Source of the DNA: an uncultured Collinsella sp.
GTDB lineage: Bacteria > Actinomycetota > Coriobacteriia > Coriobacteriales > Coriobacteriaceae
Direction of reading: 5' to 3'
NCBI GenBank assembly: GCA_902494135.1
Contig: CABUSE010000058.1
Location: forward strand, 1 to 8,158
Length of the DNA stretch: 8,158 nucleotides
In this document: positions 1 to 6,412 of the stretch, one piece after another
Layout: each line of letters begins with the position of its first letter
Position numbering within the stretch: position 1 is the first letter of the stretch
The notes under the pieces: model-generated
What the model was told of the DNA's origin: nothing
The model's input: only the letters and a program-made list of their open reading frames with translations
Database searches by the model: none
Made by a program: the position numbers and the translations under genes

Positions 1-146
1 AGCTCGAGCAGCTCATGCGCGGCATGTTCCACAACGTGGACGACACCGCCAAGGAGTATGGCCAGGAGGGCAACTTCGTTATGGGCGCCAACATCGCCGG
101 TTTCCTGAAGGTCGCCGACGCCATGCTCGCCCAGGGCGTCTGCTAA
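1..146 (+). CDS. gdhA: NADP-type glutamate dehydrogenase, C-terminal end (partial)
   Basis: This is the last 47 codons of a gene that begins before the window; the reading frame starts at base 3 and stops at TAA 144-146. The translated end contains NFVMGANIAGFLKVADAML and finishes AQGVC, closely matching the C-terminus of bacterial hexameric NADP-dependent glutamate dehydrogenases (E. coli GdhA ends with a near-identical GANIAGFVKVADAMLAQGV stretch). The enzyme is cytoplasmic and interconverts 2-oxoglutarate plus ammonium with glutamate, linking nitrogen and carbon metabolism. The catalytic core lies outside the window, so cofactor preference is inferred from the family. An intrinsic terminator begins 28 bases after the stop, so this gene is transcriptionally separate from the molybdenum-enzyme operon that follows. 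Confidence 0.93.
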   Translation, partial: LEQLMRGMFHNVDDTAKEYGQEGNFVMGANIAGFLKVADAMLAQGVC

Positions 147-173
147 ATCTTCGCTCGATATAGCATGTGATGA

Positions 174-204
174 GGCTCCCAGCTATCCGGCTGGGAGCCT
201 TTTT
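174..204 (+). terminator. Intrinsic terminator after gdhA
   Basis: A perfect 10-bp stem (GGCTCCCAGC at 174-183 with GCTGGGAGCC at 190-199) closes a 6-base loop, TATCCG, and is followed at once by five T residues (200-204). This is a textbook rho-independent terminator 28 bases past the gdhA stop. Confidence 0.93.
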
Positions 205-234
205 CTATGGTGACGATGGCTGTGCCCCCTCGTT

Positions 235-243
235 TGGTACACT
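235..243 (+). promoter_or_regulatory. Candidate extended -10 promoter of the molybdenum-hydroxylase operon
   Basis: TGGTACACT fits the extended -10 pattern TGnTAnnnT. It lies between the gdhA terminator and the FAD-subunit gene and would start transcription near 250, leaving a leader of about 18-30 bases. No convincing -35 hexamer is seen at the usual distance. The same extended -10 form occurs before tRNA-Leu and valS in this window. Confidence 0.42.
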
Positions 244-267
244 TAAAGGTACTGGACAAGTGAAGAG

Positions 268-1182
268 ATGGGGGAGAACGTGCTCAAGTTCGGTATCTAC
301 GTCCGTGTTGGAAACGCGGCCGAAGCCTATGAGCTCTTGCAGAAGAACCGCAACAACAAGATTGTGGGCGGCGGCATCTGGATGCGCCTGGGTTCGCGTC
401 GTGTGGCGACGGCGATTGACCTTTCGGCCTGCGGACTCGATCAGATCGAGGAGACCGAGACCGAGTTTCGCATCGGTGCCATGTGTACCCTGCGCCAGCT
501 CGAGCGTCATGCCGAGCTCAACGCGCTTGTCAACCATGTCTTTGAGTTCGCCGTCCACGACATTGTGGGCGTGCAGCTGCGCAATACCGCCACGGTGGGC
601 GGCAGCATCTACGGCCGCTTTGGCTTCTCGGACGTGCTCTCGGCGTTCCTGGCGCTCGATTCGTATGTTGAGCTGACGGGTGCCGGCCGTGTGCCGCTCG
701 CCGAGTTCGTGGACATGGGCTATGTGCGCGACGTGATCGAGCACGTCGTGGTCGTTAAGCACGACTACCGCGCAAGCTACGAGGCCGTGCGCAAGGCTGC
801 GACCGACTTCCCCTCGCTGAACGTCACCGCCGCCTGGTGGGACGGCTCCTGGCACGTCACTGTGGGCGCCCGCCCGCTGCGCGCGACCTTGCTGCAGGGC
901 GAGGCATGTGACCTCACCAGTGAGCAGCCTTCCGAGGACGAGCTTCGCGCCCTTGCCGCATCCGTGCGCGCGCTGAGCTACGGCACCAACCTGTGGGGCT
1001 CGGCCGACTACCGCCGCCGCATCTCGGCCCCGCTTGCCGTCCAGGCTGTGCGTCGCGCCGCCGGCATCGAGCTTTCGGCCGCGCTTGCCCACGAGCTCGA
1101 GGGCGTGCAGATTCCTAAGTTTGCCACGGACGAGTATTCCTGCCGCCGCGTGCCCGGCGTCGATTCTAGCGAGGTGCGCTAA
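268..1182 (+). CDS. FAD-binding subunit of a xanthine dehydrogenase-family molybdenum hydroxylase (YgfM/XdhB-like)
   Basis: The 304-residue product is a cytoplasmic flavoprotein subunit of the CoxM/XdhB family (usual length about 260-300 residues). It passes electrons between the [2Fe-2S] clusters of its partner and an external acceptor such as NAD. Two FAD-contact glycine motifs are visible: VGGGIWMRLG at residues 33-42 and RNTATVGGSIYGRFGFSD at 105-122. The C-terminal part contains SADYRR at 245-250, typical of the family's C-terminal domain. No cysteine insert for an extra [4Fe-4S] cluster is present. The stop overlaps the start of the next gene (TAATG), indicating translational coupling and a stable complex. 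The start is uncertain: ATG 268 has no well-spaced Shine-Dalgarno, whereas GTG 280 follows GGGGAG (271-276) by only three bases and begins MLKFGIYV, close to the usual family N-terminus. The substrate cannot be read from this subunit. Confidence 0.88.
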   Translation: MGENVLKFGIYVRVGNAAEAYELLQKNRNNKIVGGGIWMRLGSRRVATAIDLSACGLDQIEETETEFRIGAMCTLRQLERHAELNALVNHVFEFAVHDIVGVQLRNTATVGGSIYGRFGFSDVLSAFLALDSYVELTGAGRVPLAEFVDMGYVRDVIEHVVVVKHDYRASYEAVRKAATDFPSLNVTAAWWDGSWHVTVGARPLRATLLQGEACDLTSEQPSEDELRALAASVRALSYGTNLWGSADYRRRISAPLAVQAVRRAAGIELSAALAHELEGVQIPKFATDEYSCRRVPGVDSSEVR

Positions 1183-4013
1183 TGGCTGCCAAACTCATCG
1201 ATCTTTCCTTTACGCTCAACGGCCGTAAGGTCAAGGTTCAGATTGCCCCCGACACCATGCTCTTTGCGCTGTTGCGCGAGCAGGGCTGCACGTCGGTGCG
1301 CTGCGCCTGCGAGACCACCAACTGCGGTCTGTGCACGGTGTGGCTCGACGGCGACCCGGTGCTGAGCTGCTCGGTTCCCGCCGCCCGCGTCGAGGGCCAC
1401 ACCATCACCACGCTTGAGGGCCTTAAGGCCGAGTCCGAGGCGCTGGCCCGTGCGATGGCTGCCGAAGGCGCCGAGCAGTGCGGTTTTTGCGCCCCCGGCC
1501 TCATCATGAACGTGCTGGCGCTCGCCCGCGCCGCCAAGGAGGACCCAAGCCTCGTCGCCACGCGCGAGGAGCTCTCGCGCCAGCTGGCCGGCAACCTCTG
1601 CCGCTGCAGCGGCTACGAGAGCCAGCTGCGCGCCATCGTCCGCTTCCTCAACGAGTCCGGCGTGCAGGTGGGCTTTGAGATGCCCGAGCTGCCGGTCAAC
1701 GACACGAGCTCCGACGGTGTCGTCTACAAGCAGATCACCCGCAAGCAGCCCAAGAAGGACTCGAAGGCGCTGCTCGAGGGCCGTCCCGTCTACACGGGTG
1801 ACCTGGTGCCCGCCGGCGCGCTCATCGTCAAACTCAAGCGCAGCCCGTATGCGCGCGCCAAGATCCGCTCCATCGACACGTCGCGCGCCCTGAAGGTGCC
1901 CGGTGTGGTGGGCGTCTACACCTACGAGGACGTGCCCCAGCGCCGCTTTACCATCGCCGGCCAGAGCTATCCGCAGCCGAGTCCCTACGACCGCTTGATC
2001 CTCGAGAACCTCGTCCGTTACCAAAACGAAGAGGTGGCGATCGTCGCCGCCGAGACCGAGGAGGCCGCAGACAAGGCGCTCAAGCTCATCAAGGTCGACT
2101 ACGAGGTGCTCGAGCCGCTGCTCGACTTTACCCAGGCACTCGATAACGACATCGTGGTCCACCCCGAGGGCGACGTGACCTTTATGTTCCCGCAGGGCGG
2201 GGATGTCTCGCGCAACCTGGTGTGCAGCGGTACCAGCGACTTTGGCAACCTTGACAAGGCGTTCGCCCAGAGCGACATCGTGTTCACCCGCACCTACACC
2301 AGCCAGGCCACGCAGACCGCGCCCATGGAAACCTTCCGTGCCTTCGCGACGACCGACGCGTTCGGGCGCATCTCGGTGACCTCCTCCACGCAGGTGCCCT
2401 TCCACGTGCGCCGCATGGTCGCGCAGTCGCTCGACATCCCGCAGTCGCAGGTGCAGGTCATTAAGCCGCGCATCGGCGGCGGCTTTGGCTCCAAGCAGAC
2501 GGGCTGCTGCGAGATCTTCGTTGCGTTCGTGACCCAGCAGACCGGCCGTCCGAGCTACTGCTGCTACACCCGTGAGGAGACCATCACCGCGGGCAATTCG
2601 CGACATCAGATGCAGATGACCGTCAAGTTGGGCGCCATGAGCGACGGCACCATCACGGCCATCGACCTGCACACGCTGTCCAACGCCGGCGCATACGGCG
2701 AGCACGCCACCACGACGATCGGCCTCTCGGGCCACAAGAGCCTGCCCATCTACAACCATGTGAAGGCGAGCCGCTTTAGCTGGGACGCCGTCTACACCAA
2801 CACCAACCGCGGCGGCGCGTATCGCGGCTACGGTGCCACCCAGGGCCAGTTTGCCGTGGAGAGCGCCGTCAACGAGCTCGCCGACATGCTGCACATGGAC
2901 CCCGCCGACCTGCGCCTTAAGAACATGGTGCACGAGGGCGAGGTCATGCCGCAGTACTACAACGAGAAGCTCAACGCCTGCGCACTCGACCGCTGCCTGC
3001 TGCGCGCGATGGACATGATCGGCTGGCGCGACAAGCCGCTGGCCGTGGACCTGGGCGACCGCGTGCGTGCCCTGGGTTGCGCGCTCACCATGCAGGGCTC
3101 GGGCATCTCCAATGTCGACATCGCCGGCATCGACATGCGCCTGGAAGAGGACGGCTTCATTACCATCGGCACCGGCGCCACCGATAACGGCATGGGCGTC
3201 GACACGATCCTGGCGCAGATTGCCGCCGAGGAGCTGGGCGTGGAGAGCTCACTGATCGTGGTGCGCGGCGTGGACACCGATGTGTCGCCGTTCGACGCCG
3301 GCTCGTACGCGAGCTCGGGCACGTACGTGACGGGTCTGGCGGCCAAGAACGCCGCGACGGAGCTGCGCGAGAAGATTTGCGCCAAGGCCGCCCAGATGTG
3401 GGACGTGGACGTCGCCGATGTGGTCTTTGATGGTCAGTACGTGCGCCTGTCCGACGAGCGTGCCGCGCGCGAGCAGAACCGCTACCTCACGCTGCGCGAC
3501 TTTGCCAACCTGTGCGTCAAGAACATCGCGGGCGGCGACGCGCTGACCTCGCATGCTTCTGCCTGCCTGCCCGTTTCGCCTCCGCCGTTTATGGCCGGCA
3601 TTGCCGAGGTCGAGGTCGACAAGGCCACCGGCAAGGTGACCGTGGTGGACTACGCGGCGGCTGTGGACTGCGGTACCGTGATCAACGAGGCGCTCGCGCG
3701 CGTCCAGGCTGAGGGCGGCATTGCCCAGGGCATCGGCCACGCGCTCTACGAGATCGTCGAGCATGACGACCGCGGTCGCCTGCGCACCGGCAACTTTATG
3801 AGCTACAAGCTGCCTACGCGCCTGGATATCGGCAGCATTCGCGTGGCCTTCGAGCCGAGCTACGAGCCGACGGGTCCGTTTGGCGCCAAGTCGATCGGCG
3901 AGGTCGTCATCAACACGCCGCTCGCCGCCGTGGCATCGGCCGTGGCACACGCCACCGGCCACCAGGTGCGCTCGCTGCCCATCACGCCCGAGAAGGCCCT
4001 GCTGGGGGAGTAG
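1182..4013 (+). CDS. xdhD: Fused [2Fe-2S]/molybdopterin subunit of a xanthine dehydrogenase-family hydroxylase (XdhD-like)
   Basis: The 943-residue protein joins the small iron-sulfur subunit to the large molybdenum subunit. The plant-type [2Fe-2S] cluster uses Cys43, 48, 51 and 63; the second cluster uses Cys100, 103, 140 and 142 (CGFC and CRC). After a linker, the molybdopterin part runs from about residue 200 to the end. Aligned by motif to bovine xanthine dehydrogenase (numbering from memory), Gln404 matches Gln767, Phe435 of GGGFGSKQ (432-439) matches Phe798, Arg548 of AYRGYG matches Arg880, and Glu907 of GAKSIGE matches the catalytic Glu1261. Glu802 is replaced by Gln439. GSYASSGTYVTG near 707-718 is the usual cofactor loop. 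Length and fusion resemble E. coli XdhD (956 residues). It probably hydroxylates or reduces a purine or related heterocycle, but the substrate is unproven. ATG 1182 overlaps the upstream stop, with GAGG (1171-1174) as ribosome-binding site. No maturation chaperone gene is nearby. Confidence 0.88.
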   Translation: MAAKLIDLSFTLNGRKVKVQIAPDTMLFALLREQGCTSVRCACETTNCGLCTVWLDGDPVLSCSVPAARVEGHTITTLEGLKAESEALARAMAAEGAEQCGFCAPGLIMNVLALARAAKEDPSLVATREELSRQLAGNLCRCSGYESQLRAIVRFLNESGVQVGFEMPELPVNDTSSDGVVYKQITRKQPKKDSKALLEGRPVYTGDLVPAGALIVKLKRSPYARAKIRSIDTSRALKVPGVVGVYTYEDVPQRRFTIAGQSYPQPSPYDRLILENLVRYQNEEVAIVAAETEEAADKALKLIKVDYEVLEPLLDFTQALDNDIVVHPEGDVTFMFPQGGDVSRNLVCSGTSDFGNLDKAFAQSDIVFTRTYTSQATQTAPMETFRAFATTDAFGRISVTSSTQVPFHVRRMVAQSLDIPQSQVQVIKPRIGGGFGSKQTGCCEIFVAFVTQQTGRPSYCCYTREETITAGNSRHQMQMTVKLGAMSDGTITAIDLHTLSNAGAYGEHATTTIGLSGHKSLPIYNHVKASRFSWDAVYTNTNRGGAYRGYGATQGQFAVESAVNELADMLHMDPADLRLKNMVHEGEVMPQYYNEKLNACALDRCLLRAMDMIGWRDKPLAVDLGDRVRALGCALTMQGSGISNVDIAGIDMRLEEDGFITIGTGATDNGMGVDTILAQIAAEELGVESSLIVVRGVDTDVSPFDAGSYASSGTYVTGLAAKNAATELREKICAKAAQMWDVDVADVVFDGQYVRLSDERAAREQNRYLTLRDFANLCVKNIAGGDALTSHASACLPVSPPPFMAGIAEVEVDKATGKVTVVDYAAAVDCGTVINEALARVQAEGGIAQGIGHALYEIVEHDDRGRLRTGNFMSYKLPTRLDIGSIRVAFEPSYEPTGPFGAKSIGEVVINTPLAAVASAVAHATGHQVRSLPITPEKALLGE

Positions 4014-4042
4014 CGGGTCGGCGAACAAGTCGTAATGGGCGG

Positions 4043-4066
4043 GGCGGGGCAACTCGCCCCGTCTTT
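4043..4066 (+). terminator. Probable intrinsic terminator after the molybdenum-hydroxylase operon
   Basis: CGGGGC (4045-4050) pairs with GCCCCG (4056-4061) around the loop AACTC. One G-U and one G-C pair can extend the stem outward (4043-4044 with 4062-4063), followed by a short TTT. The stem is strong but the U tract is weak. It sits 29 bases after the stop codon. Confidence 0.62.
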
Positions 4067-4125
4067 CGCACTCGTGGTGAGGTCGTGAGCCTGTAAAACG
4101 TGTGCGTGCGCTTGTCGTTCGTATC

Positions 4126-4134
4126 TGCTATCAT
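4126..4134 (+). promoter_or_regulatory. Candidate extended -10 promoter of tRNA-Leu
   Basis: TGCTATCAT fits TGnTAnnnT and ends 19 bases before the mature tRNA 5' end, giving a start near 4141 and a short 5' trailer to be trimmed by RNase P. No good -35 box is seen at 17 bases spacing; TTGTCG at 4112-4117 is too close. Confidence 0.48.
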
Positions 4135-4153
4135 TCCTAGTCTGTGCGCTCAT

Positions 4154-4237
4154 GCGGGCGTGGCGGAATTGGTAGACGCGCCAGATTTAGGTTCTGGTGG
4201 GATTCCCGTGAAGGTTCGAGTCCTTTCGCCCGCACCA
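4154..4237 (+). tRNA. tRNA-Leu (anticodon UAG, reads CUA/CUN)
   Basis: A complete class II tRNA of 84 bases. The acceptor stem GCGGGCG (4154-4160) pairs with CGCCCGC (4227-4233), the discriminator is A4234 and CCA (4235-4237) is encoded. The D arm holds AATTGGTAGACGC. The anticodon stem CCAGA (4181-4185) pairs with TCTGG (4193-4197) around the loop TTTAGGT, placing anticodon TAG at 4188-4190. The long variable arm TGGGATTCCCGT (4198-4209) folds as a short hairpin, as expected for leucine tRNAs, and the T arm carries GGTTCGAGTCC. It is a single tRNA gene between two protein operons. Confidence 0.97.
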
Positions 4238-4245
4238 ACGCATCT

Positions 4246-4273
4246 GCGTCGGCTTCGGCCGTCGCGACTCTTT
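4246..4273 (+). terminator. UUCG-capped hairpin after tRNA-Leu, possible terminator
   Basis: CGGC (4250-4253) and GCCG (4258-4261) close a TTCG tetraloop. Below a T-T mismatch, GCG (4246-4248) pairs with CGC (4263-4265). The tail GACTCTTT is only partly U-rich. It lies 8 bases after the tRNA CCA end, so it could end the tRNA transcript or act as a processing boundary before tig. Confidence 0.5.
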
Positions 4274-4274
4274 G

Positions 4275-4304
4275 TTGCATAAAGGTACCAGCACCTCAGA
4301 TAAG
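4275..4304 (+). promoter_or_regulatory. Candidate tig promoter
   Basis: TTGCAT (4275-4280) as -35 and GATAAG (4299-4304) as -10 are separated by 18 bases and would start transcription near 4311, just upstream of the tig Shine-Dalgarno. Each hexamer matches consensus at about four of six positions, so this is a weak call. Readthrough from the tRNA is the alternative. Confidence 0.3.
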
Positions 4305-4316
4305 CTGGGCAGTATG

Positions 4317-4322
4317 AGGAGG
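4317..4322 (+). promoter_or_regulatory. tig ribosome-binding site that sets the start
   Basis: A perfect AGGAGG is followed by AAC, then in-frame GTG (4326) and TTG (4329). The spacing is 3 bases to GTG and 6 to TTG, favouring TTG. The in-frame ATG at 4314 lies upstream of this site and is unlikely to be used. Confidence 0.75.
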
Positions 4323-4328
4323 AACGTG

Positions 4329-5627
4329 TTGAACATCACCGCTTCTGACGTCAAGGACGCCAAGCTCACCGCTACGGTCACCATCCCGGCCGCCGACGTC
4401 GACGCCGCGATCAAGAAGGCCTACAAGGACACCGCCAAGAAGTACCGCTTCCCGGGCTTCCGTGCCGGCAAGGCTCCCCGTCCGGTCATCGATTCCGCTC
4501 TTGGCGCCGAGGCTACCCTCGCTCAGGCCACCAACGACCTGATCGCTGCCAACGAGCCCGCCGTCCTCAACGAGCTGGACATCGTCCCCACCAAGAACGG
4601 TGACTACAAGGAGCTCGACCTCGCCAAGGATCACGAGGACTACACCTATACCGTCGAGTTCTCCCTGCGTCCCGCCGCTGAGCTCTCTTCCTTCGACGCC
4701 GTCGAGATCGAGATGCCTCCCGCGGAGGTCACCGAGTCTGAGATCAACAACCAGGTCGAGATGCTCCTCAACTACCGTGCTACCTTCGAGGACGTCGAGG
4801 GTCGCGCCGTCGAGGCTGACGACTATGTGACCGTCGACCTCAAGGCCGTCGAGAACGCCGACAACTTCGCCGCCGAGGGCCGCATGCTCATCGCCGGCAG
4901 CGACAGCAATCCCAAGGAGTTCAACGAGGCCCTGATCGGCGCCAACGTTGACGATGTCAAGTCCGTCACCTGGACCGACGAGGCCGAGGAGGGCGAGGAG
5001 GCCGAGACCCACACCGTCGAGGTCACCGTCAAGGGCATCAAGGTCCGCAACACCCCCGAGCTCACCGACGAGCTCGTCAAGTCCGACTTTGGCTTCGACA
5101 GCATCGACGCCATGCGCGACGCCATCAAGCTCGAGATCGAGCAGGACAAGGCTTCCCGCCTCCCGGCCGAGAAGGAGAACCGCTGCGTCGCCGCTCTCGC
5201 CGAGCGTCTGCAGCTCGACGAGATGGACGCCGACTACGAGCAGTCCGTCTTTGAGGAGCTTGGCCAGAACTTCCTGTCCAACCTCGCTGCTCGCGGCATG
5301 ACCCTGGACACCTGGCTGCCCGCTTCCGGTCTGACCATGGAGCAGTTCATCGGCGATCTGCACAAGCAGGCCAACGACGTTGCCCGTGAGTCCCTGGCGC
5401 TCGACGCCCTCGCCCGTGAGCTCAAGATCGAGGTCACCGAGGATGACATCAACGCCGAGTTCGAGAAGGCCGGCGTCAAGGACGTCGAGGCTTCCAAGGC
5501 CGAGTTCATCGCCGATGGCCGCATGCCTGCCGTCCGCGAGTCCATCCGTCGCTCCAAGGCCGTCGACCACTTGGTCGAGAACGCCAAGGTGACCGAGGTC
5601 GACGAGACCGCCAAGGACGCCGAGTAA
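4329..5627 (+). CDS. tig: Trigger factor, ribosome-associated chaperone
   Basis: The product (432 residues from TTG 4329, the same length as E. coli trigger factor) shields nascent chains at the ribosome exit tunnel. The N-terminal ribosome-binding domain covers about residues 1-115 and carries GFRAGKAPR at 43-51, in exactly the E. coli register, which supports the TTG start; GTG 4326 would add one residue. The middle domain (about 160-240) aligns with the FKBP-like prolyl isomerase region but lacks the FEGG and IPGFE signatures and has an acidic stretch EAEEGEEAE near 218-226, so isomerase activity is doubtful. The helical C-terminal domain from about 245 onward contains the usual substrate-cradling arms. 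Codon choice is strongly biased (GCC, GAG, AAG, CTC), as expected for an abundant protein. It heads the tig-clpP-clpX block, coupling folding with degradation. A hairpin at 5704-5744 may separate its transcript from clpP. Confidence 0.95.
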   Translation: MNITASDVKDAKLTATVTIPAADVDAAIKKAYKDTAKKYRFPGFRAGKAPRPVIDSALGAEATLAQATNDLIAANEPAVLNELDIVPTKNGDYKELDLAKDHEDYTYTVEFSLRPAAELSSFDAVEIEMPPAEVTESEINNQVEMLLNYRATFEDVEGRAVEADDYVTVDLKAVENADNFAAEGRMLIAGSDSNPKEFNEALIGANVDDVKSVTWTDEAEEGEEAETHTVEVTVKGIKVRNTPELTDELVKSDFGFDSIDAMRDAIKLEIEQDKASRLPAEKENRCVAALAERLQLDEMDADYEQSVFEELGQNFLSNLAARGMTLDTWLPASGLTMEQFIGDLHKQANDVARESLALDALARELKIEVTEDDINAEFEKAGVKDVEASKAEFIADGRMPAVRESIRRSKAVDHLVENAKVTEVDETAKDAE

Positions 5628-5673
5628 TTCTCGCCACCTTGCCCGCGAGCGCATGCGTGTGCCCGTGATGGGG

Positions 5674-5684
5674 TAAAGTTATAC
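5674..5684 (+). promoter_or_regulatory. Possible clpP promoter -10 region
   Basis: TAAAGTTATAC contains two overlapping -10-like hexamers (TAAAGT and TTATAC) in the tig-clpP gap. No credible -35 element is visible. If used, the clpP leader would be about 100 bases and would contain the hairpins at 5685-5698 and 5704-5744. Confidence 0.25.
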
Positions 5685-5703
5685 ACCGGTTATCCGGTTG
5701 CTT

Positions 5704-5749
5704 CGTACGGTGCCAGCCAATGCATAGCATGCGGGCACCGTACGTTTAT
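5704..5749 (+). terminator. Large hairpin between tig and clpP (terminator or leader element)
   Basis: CGTACGGTGCC (5704-5714) pairs perfectly over 11 bp with GGCACCGTACG (5734-5744). The long loop can itself fold, ATGC (5720-5723) with GCAT (5727-5730). The following TTTATCT is a modest U-rich tail. It may end part of the tig transcription while letting some read into clpP, or be a structured element in a clpP leader. Confidence 0.55.
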
Positions 5750-5780
5750 CTAGAACCAATTTGGTCCGCAAGAGAGAAAT

Positions 5781-5784
5781 GGAG
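5781..5784 (+). promoter_or_regulatory. clpP ribosome-binding site
   Basis: GGAG lies 6 bases upstream of ATG 5791. In-frame ATGs at 5779 and 5785 overlap or abut this site and have no better-placed Shine-Dalgarno of their own, so 5791 is preferred. Confidence 0.6.
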
Positions 5785-5790
5785 ATGCGT

Positions 5791-6411
5791 ATGATCGCTA
5801 AGTTCGATTCCGCCCTCGTGCCATATGTTATCGAGCAGACGCCGCGCGGCGAGCGCAGCTACGATATCTATTCGCGCCTGCTCAACGACCGCATCATCTT
5901 CTTGGGCGAGGAGATCAACTCCGTCAGCGCCAACCTGGTCGTTGCCCAGCTGCTGCATCTTGAGAGCCAGGATGCCGAGAAGGATATCTCGCTCTACATC
6001 AATTCGCCCGGCGGCGAGGTCTACTCCGGCCTGGCGATTCTTGACACCATGAACTTTATCAAGCCGCAGGTTTCCACCATCTGCGTCGGTATGGCCGCGT
6101 CCATGGCCGCCGTGCTGCTTTCGGCCGGCGCTAAGGGCAAGCGCTTCTGCCTGCCGCACTCCAAGGTCATGATTCACCAGCCCAGCGGTGGTGCCCAGGG
6201 CCAGCAGACCGAGATCGAGATCGTGGCCGAGGAGATTAAGAAGACCCGTCGCGAGCTCAACCAGATCCTGTCTGACGCCTCGGGCCAGCCGATCGAGAAG
6301 GTCCAGGCCGATACCGAGCGCGACAATTATCTGACCGCTGCCGAGGCCCTCGACTACGGTCTGATCGACCGTATCGTCACCTCGCGCGACCTCGCCGCGA
6401 AGGATGCCTAG
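5791..6411 (+). CDS. clpP: ATP-dependent Clp protease proteolytic subunit ClpP
   Basis: The 206-residue product (typical ClpP length about 193-207) is a serine peptidase of family S14 that forms a double heptameric chamber in the cytoplasm and degrades proteins fed in by ClpX or related ATPases. The catalytic triad is complete: Ser104 in GMAASMAA, His129 in MIHQP and Asp178 in TERDNY, with the same spacing as E. coli Ser97, His122 and Asp171. The oxyanion-loop motif NSPGGEVYSG (71-80) is intact. The start ATG 5791 is chosen for the GGAG six bases upstream; starts at 5779 or 5785 would add only four or two residues. The stop TAG (6409-6411) lies one base before the chosen clpX start, so the two are probably co-translated. 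Only one clpP copy is in the window; whether a second exists elsewhere is unknown. Confidence 0.96.
   Translation: MIAKFDSALVPYVIEQTPRGERSYDIYSRLLNDRIIFLGEEINSVSANLVVAQLLHLESQDAEKDISLYINSPGGEVYSGLAILDTMNFIKPQVSTICVGMAASMAAVLLSAGAKGKRFCLPHSKVMIHQPSGGAQGQQTEIEIVAEEIKKTRRELNQILSDASGQPIEKVQADTERDNYLTAAEALDYGLIDRIVTSRDLAAKDA
6399..6404 (+). promoter_or_regulatory. clpX ribosome-binding site inside the end of clpP
   Basis: GAAGGA lies 8 bases before ATG 6413, within the last codons of clpP. It would not serve the overlapping ATG 6404, and ATG 6425 has its own weaker AGGA at 6418-6421. Confidence 0.5.
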
Positions 6412-6412
6412 G

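Noticed and set aside
1179..2933. A 584-codon open frame on the minus strand opposite the Mo/Fe-S subunit gene
   Set aside because: It lies wholly opposite a gene with clear family motifs. Its translation is low-complexity (rich in G, A, L, H, V, R) with no recognisable domain. Such antisense frames are expected from strong G/C third-position bias.
4154..4237. tRNA-Leu as a possible integration (attachment) site
   Set aside because: No integrase gene, no direct repeat of the tRNA 3' end in the window, and both flanks are ordinary core genes.
4296..5654. A 452-codon minus-strand open frame opposite tig
   Set aside because: It is a mirror of the codon bias of tig (GAC, GTC and CTC read backwards give V, D, L and G-rich sequence), with no domain and no ribosome-binding site that stands out.
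5755..5765. ACCAATTTGGT as a known CtsR or HspR stress operator
   Set aside because: It does not match the CtsR heptad repeat or the HspR inverted repeat as I know them; kept only as an unexplained palindrome in the clpP leader finding.
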